From NCBI GenBank assembly GCA_015847255.1, contig JADLZK010004662.1, positions 558,001 to 622,000 of the forward strand: 64,000 nt of DNA. The letters are read 5' to 3'. The position numbers were made by a program, and so were the translations under genes. Below, piece after piece: positions 56,201-64,000 of the stretch (the stretch's first letter is position 1; every line of letters begins with the position of its first letter). The notes beneath the pieces are model-generated. The model saw nothing but the letters and a program-made list of their open reading frames with translations. It made no database searches and was not told where the DNA came from. This DNA comes from Hyparrhenia diplandra (Eukaryota > Streptophyta > Magnoliopsida > Poales > Poaceae).

Positions 56201-57112
56201 CCATTACCTTCCCAAGGCTTCTTCTCCTCGGTCATCTCCCGAAAGCGGAGAGCTCTCGCTTCAAGGGAACGACCCCGTGTCCCGGGCCCAAGCGTAGAGG
56301 AGGGGCTCCGTGAGGTCCGCTTGCTTGAGGAGCTCCACCTTTCGGCGGCGACCTTGACCTCGTGGAGCAGATGGGCGTGGGAGGTTCCCTCAAAGCTTCG
56401 TCGGAGTCGAGGAACACGCCGCCCAAAAGCGGAAGAGGGTGCTCCTCGTCATTCTTCGTAGAACCATTCATCTCTCCACCCGGTGTTCGACGTGCGAGGC
56501 GATGGTAGGATATTTCCCCCCTTCACGCCCGGTCGAGGTTGCAGCACGATGCAACCGATTGGGACGGGTTCCTTCAAGCCGTCCGAGCTATGCGTCACCT
56601 TGGCATGGAAGTAGTGTTTGAAAAGCTCCCAATCGGGCTTGATCCCCGGCCACCCCTCGCAGAGGGTGGTGAAGGTCGCGATGTGCGGTGAGCGTTGGTG
56701 TTCGGGGATGTTGGAGCTCGGCCCCCGATGCGACGGCGGCCCGCGGATGGAAGAAGTCCGACGCCGGGACTCCAAGCCCCCGAACGTGGAAGGAGGCGAA
56801 GGAGATGACGTAGCCATCGGGCGGGTGGGGAGTGGCGCGGCGCCGAGATGGCACGATCCATCTGGGCCGCGGTCGCCGACGGAGGCCGCCGAGTGCCACG
56901 CAGACTCCCGCGCATATCGTCGGTCACCTTGGACGGCGACCACAAACCCATGTCTCTTGCTCTCGGCTCAACGACGGATCGGGGAAGGTGCTAACGGGGA
57001 GTTCTCTCACGTGGCGTTGATGGCGGATTGGGATCTCGGGGAGGAGGATGAGGGAAGGCCGAGGGGCGAAAGGAAAGTGAAGGGGAAAACCCCTAAGCCC
57101 CCCCTATTTGTA
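53230..57112 (-). pseudogene. Antisense ORF of Tat-type Gypsy (putative gypsy-type transposon domain), broken
   Basis: Opposite-strand coding remnants fill the 3' region. The best segment, 56951-56449, has RWLRHLLRLL in one frame, SFASFHVRGLGVPASDF in another, then TFTTLCEGWPGIKPDWELF, KHYFHAKVT and GWRDEWFYEE. This is the order of the plant domain known as Transposase_28 / putative gypsy-type transposon, which occurs as an antisense ORF in Tat-lineage elements. Downstream parts (56235-53238) are charged, Arg/Ala/Pro-rich and coiled-coil-like. The function of these ORFs is unknown. Frames change repeatedly. Confidence 0.78.
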
Positions 57113-57967
57113 AGATGAGCTCTGGCGGACTCACGGGCGGCCGCCCCAGGTGGCCCACCACCTTCCACCCGAACCCCTCCGCACCCTCGGCGTGCCATGT
57201 GGCGAAACGAAGGCGAAACGCCCGGATAGTAACGGCCGTCCCAATCGGTAACTCCCTCAACGGTAACTTTTTCCAACGGCTCTTTTTATCGCTTGGCGAA
57301 AAGTCCGGCATGCTCATCGCTAACGGTCATATCCCCGAAGCTTGTCGCCGTTATGTCGAGCTCGACATAATGATGAGCTCACAACAAAATCGAGCCCGTG
57401 TTCGAAGGTCGGCTCCCGTGAGCTCGACGGTGCCAGAGAGACCCCCGAGCAAGGAGCGTAACGAGGAGAGGCACCGACGGCCCGCTCTCCGAGCATCCTC
57501 GAGGACCTCGGGGCTCCATCCAAATCGCGCTTGAGTCACCGGTGATCAACCGCGGCCTGGTCATCCTCCTCGGCGAGGAGGCACGAGCCGCCGGGGTCCT
57601 ATGAGACTCCGGTGACTATAGAGGACGGGTCTACGGAATATGAGGTTGGCCCACAAGTGGCCCGACGAACGAGCTCTCGCCCCAAACGCGAGCCTCGGAT
57701 CTCACTCCGGCTAATCCACTTTAAAGCTCACAAGAGCACTTCGACTTCGGCCTACGCCGGTAAAGTCGGGTTCAAGCTCACCGCCCCTAAAAGGACCCGA
57801 AGGGCACACCACCAAGACGAGCATCTCGCCAAAATGAGCCTCCGCGAGGACAAGACGCCCTCCCGCAGCCTCGGGGCTACACCCGCGGATGCGCCGGCGC
57901 ACCCCAAGCAAGGAAATCTTGGTCCCTAACCCGATAACGGCGACACAAGCAGGCCACACGGGGGTCC
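57113..57967. other. Gypsy 3' non-coding region
   Basis: No recognised coding feature. Several GAGCTC sites. Leads into the polypurine tract and 3' LTR. Confidence 0.5.
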
Positions 57968-57990
57968 GCTCCTCCTCGCGCCGGGGCTAC
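57968..57990 (+). promoter_or_regulatory. Probable polypurine tract region of Gypsy
   Basis: CGCGCCGGGGCTAC lies immediately upstream of the 3' LTR. CGGGGGCTAC at this place is typical of RIRE2-like elements, though this copy is not a pure purine run. Confidence 0.5.
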
Positions 57991-58338
57991 TATGGGACAC
58001 GGATATTCCGGACCAGAGTCAATCATCCTAATCCGTCCCCCAACCGGGCATTAGAAGGAGGACACGCCGTTAGCCATGGGGACGATACCTATGACGAAAG
58101 CCGAGACCGGCGACAGTATCCGCGATCTCGGACGAGAACTCGCGGGGCGGAAAGGCCGAGGGCGAGCTCGAGCTCGTCCGGGAAAAGTTCCGTCTCGAAC
58201 GAGCTCCCCGAGGAGCGCATGGATATGACGAGCTCCGCCTTGGACGACGAGCTCCTTTCCGTTTGAGACGAGCTCTCGGCGCCAAATCCGAGGGCGATCG
58301 GGAGAATCCGAACGCAAGCGGATAGGACCCGGCATCGT

Positions 58339-59833
58339 TGGGCGGTCATTATCGAGTATATTATACCGCCAACCCTTATCCAATTCATGAGAAAGGGGCA
58401 AACTTATGTTACATATACCTTTAATTCTAACCTAGTTCCACTTGTATTCGTAGAAATTATGTTTTTGCGGTATAAGAGTGGAAAAGGTACAAAGTCGTCA
58501 AATAAATTAGAAAGCGTATTGAATAAAAGACGCCAAGGAGTGGATCAATCAAGAGGACCAAACCCAAGCACAATTTGGCCCATGCACCATCATAGGCCTA
58601 ACATTTGAAGGACAAACGGCAGCAGAGGGAGAAGGCGGGCGGAGGAGGCCCGGCCCGAGGGGACGGCCGGCAAGACTGCGGCGTCCGGCGCAAATTTTCG
58701 CCCCCTGTTCCGCCCCTTTTTCTGGCGGTTTGGGCGTTTTCACTCGGCGGTTGCATGCGGTGCAAGGTTTCGTTCCCGCCAAGAACACCTCGAAGCAAGG
58801 AGAGCCCTCCATTCCCTCCTCCTCTCCACTATATAAAGAGGCACTCCTCACTTGTAACACAGACACACACAACACACAAGAGCTTGTCTCTCTTCACTTT
58901 CTCTTCTTCCTTTTATTAGTTAGGAGTTACGCACAATGTAAAAGATCAAGATCTTCCCCGGAGGTACTTGGTATGATTAATATAGTTTTACTTATGTTGA
59001 TCAATACTTTGCTCTCCACATTATTCTTGTTCTTATTATCAATAGCTAAATAAAGCACACTTCATGCGATATGATCTTAGCATATGAACTAGCATATAGT
59101 TTGCATGTCGCGATCTTGTCAAATAGAACTTTATGCTAAATGTATTATACATACATGATTAGACCATAATGAGTTCTCTCTTAAGATAATTCTTGGTTGC
59201 TTGTCGGTTTACGGGTTCGTCGCCCCGCCCTTGTGGCGGATGCTCGGGTAGAGGGCCTCGCACGGTGGTCACCCCGATCAACGCTAGAGTAGTAGTCATA
59301 GCGTAAGCGTGGTGTTTATGCTAGAGGCTGCCTTCGTTTGCCTCGAACGCGCACGGCCCGAGGGGGTAGGCGGTGGTGATAGCCCCGTCGGCCCTTGTAT
59401 TCCCCACGTCGGTGTTTGAATGGGGCTATTGGCCGGCATCGCTGGCGGACCAGGCGTTATCCGGTGCCCCGGAAGTAAACCAATATAGTAATTGAGGTTA
59501 TCTCGAGTTAGAATCTCGACGGTATAAGGCATGCATGTATATCTACTATCTTAATAAAGCTATATAGGATATCCTTCTCCTAGCATGTTCTCTTTTTATC
59601 CTTTGAGACTGGTTCAAGTGTGTGTGTCAAGTTATCATACCATTTGATTTATCCCTATTATGGATTGTGGTCTATTGCATAGTCATGTTATCTTGTCCAT
59701 GTTCATATTAGAGACTTTTTACACCATGCCTTCCCCGTGGAAATACGATACCCTGAATACTTCTGTGTGAAAGCTACGCGGCATTTCGTCTTTGCGAACT
59801 CTTCTCTGCTTTGCGTTAAGAAACGCAACAAAG
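58339..59833 (+). mobile_element. Solo-LTR-like insertion, 1495 bp
   Basis: Flanked by ATCGT at 58334-58338 and 59834-59838. The 5' LTR of the host element lacks the insert. Near its start GGCGGT (58341-58346) is complementary to ACCGCC (58365-58370). A TATA box TATATAAAGAGG at 58830-58841 is followed by a CA/CT-rich leader. The right part has CCCCGTGGAAATACGATACCCTGAA-type sequence (split at 59734), often seen in grass LTRs. It starts TG but ends AAG rather than CA, so exact LTR ends are uncertain. No internal coding region, hence probably a solo LTR. Confidence 0.78.
58830..58841 (+). promoter_or_regulatory. TATA box of the solo-LTR-like insert
   Basis: TATATAAAGAGG preceded by a pyrimidine-rich stretch and followed about 30 bp on by a CA-rich likely start region. 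Confidence 0.6.
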
Positions 59834-60676
59834 ATCGTATCTACGGCCGGCGCCGCGCCTACAACTAGATTTTCGCATCGCGAGGGCGGTTTACGCACGC
59901 CGAGGCACGGAGCTGTTGGTCGCACCACGCTACCAAGAGACAACCACAACGCGACAAGGATGACCTCGGCCCGACAAAGTCGAGCTCACATCGAGCTCTC
60001 CCGCCACACGCGTTTTTGTGATCCCAAGGTACGGCTGATTTAAGGCGCGGCGTCAAATGATCTCGCCCGCAGCACACCGCGTGCTCCGACTGCGGTAGAC
60101 GCAAGTGCACGACGGCGGCGGGCAGCTCATTGTCCCCTTCTACGCCGACCGATGAGCTCCCGAGCTCGTCGCCGCGCATACCACGTATGTCGGAACACGG
60201 AGCCGCCTATTCTGCCCTACACGGCCGGCGAGCATGCACAGGAAGTAGGGCGGCGGTCGCGCAGCGCCGGACAGTCCCGGCATGCCCGACATTCTTGGGA
60301 ACTCTTCTTCTCCACCCCCAAAACTTGTATTCCTTCCATTCTTAGGTCCCTCGCTCGGTGACTCCTGTGAGCTCCCCTTGCCACTAAAAGGGAGGGGCTC
60401 CAGACCGGGAGAGGGCAAGCTCTTGCACTGAGAAGCACACACACACATCGCTCGATTTCACTCTTCACATTGAGACTTGGGAGCTCATCTCCTCTCTCGC
60501 CCGACTTGTATTCGCCCGATACTGGCGTTTTGAGCTCGATAGTGCCACACACTTGGACTAGGGTGCTTTCGATTGCCCGAACCAAGTATAAATCACCGTG
60601 TCATTGTTCTTGAGCTAGGCCATCGTTGCACACATTAGCAGGGCCGGTTCTTGTGACCGTGGTATACGACCACGGC

Positions 60677-60886
60677 CATTTCAAGCAAACAATTATATAT
60701 TTCTATTACCCATTCATGTTAATTCCTCATATATATTGACACATTAATCAAAATACTCCCTCACTGGGGAACTTTTCGAATATAGAAGATGTGATATAAA
60801 TTGGAAAATAAGTTAAACCAGATATCTCAAGTCACCTATAACAATAATAAACACTTGGGGCAGCTTGTCACTTGGCGCCTAGAGTT
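60677..60886 (+). repeat. Copy B host-like sequence, right-most block
   Basis: TTTCAAGCAAACAATTATAT to GCGCCTAGAGTT, matching copy A 7938-8024 and 10287-10425. ACTCCCTCACT at 60755-60765 is the unoccupied site of the LINE at 8025-10286. Confidence 0.93.
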
Positions 60887-63800
60887 ACATCACGCCCCCA
60901 CCTTTAATGGAACTTTAATCTTGCGTATTGGCGCCGGGATCACGCTACCAATACGTTTACCGAGTTAGAGTAAATTGAAATCAGTTATAGATGAACTATT
61001 CGAGCTTATATTGACATAGGATAGAAGGTCTTACTGGCGGTGATGAAGACACCACTCACGGATTATATTGATTAGAGTAGCCAAGCGTGAAGCAATTGCT
61101 TTTATCTGTGATGGGTACGCTAAGGTGCTAGACCGGTGCAGGCACAACTCCATGTTCCACGAGGCAACTTGAGCGGATGGAAATCTGGGCTTCTACGTCT
61201 TCCTCCTAAGCAACGTCTTTCAAACTCCTATGTCGTTGGTCTCCTACCTTGACAGCGACCTTACCTTCGGATATGCCGATATACGTAAAAAAGCAGGGGT
61301 GAGTACAAAGGTACTCAGCAAGTCCAAACCAGGGTTGGTTTGGTATATTAAGAGTTTGGGCCCTAGCAGAGTCTCAAAAACTGCTCTCGCTAGTTCCCGA
61401 GGGTTATCTCATATCATCACCTTCACATATCACAACCGGTTAGTTATATCTAATCATAGATGTTCATGCCTAGCATTTGCCCATTCAAGGACGTGGCTAT
61501 TCGAATAGATTTAGGTAACTTCTGCGAGAGGTTGTACAATTTTCCCCCCCACGATGGACACATCCTCTTCCATGATCGGTGGTCGACGTGAGGTCCAACG
61601 AGATCCGCACCCGCTTGGGTGCTACCCTAGGTATATTGGTATAATCTTCACCACGACTTCTCGGGGGTTGGAAGGATGACGCATCATCTAGACAATATGG
61701 TGATACCAAATCACCCACGGCTTTACGGGTAATACCTTATTACCCAACCTATCTTGTGACGCAACACACCCAATCATTAATCATAAATATGTGCACCTAG
61801 CTTCGCGCCATCTAGCGCCCAAACACTACGTGGAAGATCACTCGGCATCAAGCCAACAGGACCATGGGGCCACTCTCCCCATGTCTCGCTCCCAATAGGT
61901 CGTTTGCCTACTCCGGCCACCTTGGCTCCCCAATTATACCTCAACCCAACGGGGTGTGAATCAAGCGAATCCCATCTGGCGTGTGGGCATCATTTAAATA
62001 TCGCACTAGGTAGAAGGTCTATGAACCGGTCCTTGGGGGGAGGAGTATCTCTCCGCGAGGAATCCCTCACGGCGATTCCGTAGTAACCCATCTCACAATG
62101 GACTACTATCACTCACCTCTTTTTTGTTGGTTAGGGTTCATTAGGCGATCTCACGTTATTCTTAAATTATAACGTATGAGTGTAGATAACGTGGATGAGT
62201 ACGTCATCCCAGCTTAGCTCCATAGCTACGTTATCACGGCTCATACCTCACTATACTAATCAGTTATCCATGGTGATACATCATATCATCATCATCATTA
62301 TCTCATCTCATTACTTATGGTCATGATTAAGCGGGGGGTAAGGACTTGCCTAGGATGTTCTTACTGATGGCGGCGTCGGCGCCCTAGCTTTGCTCGAGCG
62401 GGAAGCTTCTAATCGGTTTAAAAACTACTTGGCGAGGGCGATAAACCTAGCTCGAACTATGACATATAAAACAAACATAGAACATTATGGTGGCAATGGG
62501 TTAGATGCATAGAGCTAGAGTTTAGATGAATTATGGAAGTCGTTTCACGAGAAAACGGAGTTAGTATGCATGAGATATGGATTTTATAATATTAATCCCT
62601 AATTAAACCATTAGGGTAATATTATAATATAATTTTATCATGTAATAATATTGGAACTAATTACATGATAAAATTCTATAAATCAAATAATGAATTTACA
62701 AATTTTAATCTGAATTTTTTTCTGACAGGGAAGGTCTATTTATAAAACTGCATGTACAACTCTCGGGTACACCTAGCAATTAAATATGTGTACACGTAAA
62801 TGCCATCTACACACAGGTGCCACGTGGGTCCGTGTGGTCACGGTGGCGGACACGTGGGCGCCCACGTGTGTGTCAGAATCCTCAGTGGCGAGTGATCGTC
62901 GGGCGGGTAAGACGGAAGGGGCGACGTGTCGCTTCTCCATTGGCTCCCGCCTTGACGCGGTATCGTGCGGGATGGCGGCGTCGACGATCCACCGCCGTCG
63001 TCTCGCACGGGGCGGCGGCTGCCGGAAGCTGCCGGGGATCCGCGGGTAGCCGCTTTCCCTGCGGGGGCGTAGGGTTCCCCCGCCTCCCGACCCGTTGGCG
63101 GGTAGTAGGGCGCCGGAAGGGGGCTCCCACGGCGGCGGCGGGTCAGGCGGCTGCCTCGGTGGCGGCGCTCGGGGCAGCTAGGCGCTGCAAGGCCGATATG
63201 GGCAAGATAGTTAGGAAACAGAAGGGGAAGGCGTGTGGTGCGTACCCGCGACCAATCAGCGACGACGACCCCTCAGAGGCGGCGGAGCTCGGACTCCTTC
63301 TCCGGCGGCGCCCAGTTTCCGATTTGGGGAAATCCCTACGGTGGCGGAGGAGGGGAGAGGGGAGGAGAAAGCGCAAGCACCCGTTCTCGGTGATGGCGGA
63401 CACCCGAGGTGAGGGCGAGTCGATTGAAGCCGAGGGGGCCTATTTATAGGCGTGGCGGCGAAGCATCACCGTCAAGATATTTTCCTCGGCGTCGATCTTT
63501 TTCGACCACGTCTCTATTCGTAGACCCCGACTAGGAGCCGACGACGTCCGGTGTGCCGACGCACGTGCTCCATGCTTTCCGGTGAGCTGGTCGCGTCGTG
63601 TTGTCCCGTCAAGCACCATTGGCGAGCTCGGGCGGCAACCTCTAATGGCGTCTGGCGTCGCTATTCGATTGACGGCTCCCTGTGTGGGTTGTCGTCTACG
63701 TACGGGCCCCCGATGGCTCGCGGCCGTCGAGGGCGGCGTTGCGGTCGATGTAGCCGCTGTGCTCCTCGGTCCTTGCCACGCCCGGCGATGGCGCGGCCCG

Positions 63801-64000
63801 TGCGGTCACATCAACGCTCCCCGTGCGGGGAGGCAATGGGGTCCCCGCTTGACCTGACGTCTCGGTGGCAGGGCGGGTGGAGGTACTGTGCCCAAGTCGT
63901 CTCTCTACTCGACACGGGAGGCCCAATAGGTCGTGCTGCCTTGCGTCGCGTCCCGCAGGGAAGAAGACGAGGGTGAAGGTGGGGCCCATCTGTCAGCGAG
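60887..64000 (-). mobile_element. Partial LTR of a large Gypsy-type element, minus strand (runs off the window)
   Basis: Homology between copies A and B stops at GAGTT, where ACATCACGCCCCCACC begins. Its complement GGTGGGGGCGTGATGT is typical of Gypsy LTR ends. GTACAAAGGTACTCAGCAAG (61299-61318) is a motif I associate with long Gypsy LTRs of grasses. A minus-strand TATA box (CCTATAAATA, 63450-63441) followed leftward by a GC-rich leader implies a minus-strand LTR more than 3 kb long whose 3' end is at 60887. Frames at 62786-63976 are GC artefacts. No coding domain is seen. Confidence 0.6.

Larger units (their letters stand above)
38232..60672 (+). mobile_element. Ty3/Gypsy LTR retrotransposon (Tat/RIRE2-like), 22.4 kb with nested inserts
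   Basis: The left flank ends GATTT (38227-38231) and the right flank begins CATTTC, a 5-bp target duplication with one mismatch. Copy A (7936-7940) has the unoccupied GATTT. Order: 5' LTR, gag, protease, RT/RNase H, integrase, a long 3' region with an antisense ORF, polypurine tract, 3' LTR. Two later inserts add about 8.4 kb: the foldback at 43564-50465 and the insert at 58339-59833. The core element is about 14 kb, in the size range of Tat-lineage elements. Motif wording in pol and the antisense ORF support Tat/Retand rather than a chromovirus. All frames are broken. Confidence 0.93.
57991..60672 (+). repeat. Gypsy 3' LTR, interrupted
   Basis: Begins TATGGGACACGGATATTCCG, where the 5' LTR has TGTGGGACATAG, so the terminal TG has mutated to TA. 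Without the 1.5-kb insert and its duplication it is about 1.18 kb, close to the 5' LTR. The last bases before the flank (60665-60676) are not cleanly alignable. Confidence 0.9.
27223..60886 (+). repeat. Segmental duplication, copy B (interrupted)
   Basis: Counterpart of copy A in the same orientation. Host blocks are about 27223-27266, 35380-36766, 37850-38231 and about 60677-60886. Between them lie a Helitron, a CACTA and a Gypsy element that are absent from copy A. Homology ends at GCGCCTAGAGTT (60886), where another LTR begins. Confidence 0.9.

Noticed and set aside
62786..63989. ORFs up to 210 residues near the right end
   Set aside because: GC-rich LTR sequence with no recognisable domain; frames are open on both strands.
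1..64000. tRNA, rRNA, CRISPR arrays, bacterial-type operons
   Set aside because: None seen. Repeats present are transposon-derived or simple sequence, not regularly spaced arrays, and the content is plant nuclear.

Overview
This is a plant nuclear window, most likely from a grass (Poaceae). It has no bacterial-type operons, rRNA or tRNA genes. It is filled with grass-type transposable elements: CTCCCTCCGT Stowaway MITEs, CACTA elements with 3-bp target duplications, an autonomous-type Helitron, grass LINEs, and a Ty3/Gypsy element of Tat/RIRE2 type carrying an antisense ORF. I found no intact host protein-coding gene. Every long coding stretch I recognise belongs to a mobile element and is broken. 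The species cannot be named from sequence alone.

The key to the layout is an ancient segmental duplication in direct orientation. Copy A lies at 1-10425. Copy B is scattered between about 27223 and 60886. Each copy was hit by different insertions, so each serves as the empty site for the other. Copy A carries a CACTA element (590-1443), a minus-strand LINE (1753-7112) and a plus-strand LINE (8025-10286). Copy B carries a Helitron (27267-35379), a second CACTA of the same family (36767-37849), a 22.4-kb Gypsy element (38232-60672) and another LTR from about 60887 to the window end. A Stowaway MITE and a CACTA remnant flanked by 67-68-bp direct repeats predate the duplication, because both copies have them.

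Between the copies (10.4-27.2 kb) is a mosaic: a complete 910-bp CACTA (10893-11802), a host-gene-like fragment with possible exons and a tandemly duplicated exon (about 12500-14730), a deleted Copia composite (14792-16830), the 3' end of a chromovirus (20279-20828), an unrecognised ORF (21221-22060), a 1.2-kb foldback element (22035-23220), and two outward-extending Helitron 3' termini (25667 plus strand, 26356 minus strand).

The Gypsy element runs LTR, gag, protease, RT/RNase H, integrase, antisense ORF, polypurine tract, LTR. It has two later nested insertions. One is a 1.5-kb solo-LTR-like insert with ATCGT target duplications in its 3' LTR. The other is the most unusual object in the window: a 6.9-kb foldback element (43564-50465) with about 2.5-kb inverted arms around a GC-rich 1.85-kb core, inserted precisely inside the RNase H coding sequence. 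Its arms look LTR-derived and carry clustered TGACGTCA, ACGTG and TTGAC motifs. Its origin is unresolved, and it is the best candidate here for something undescribed.
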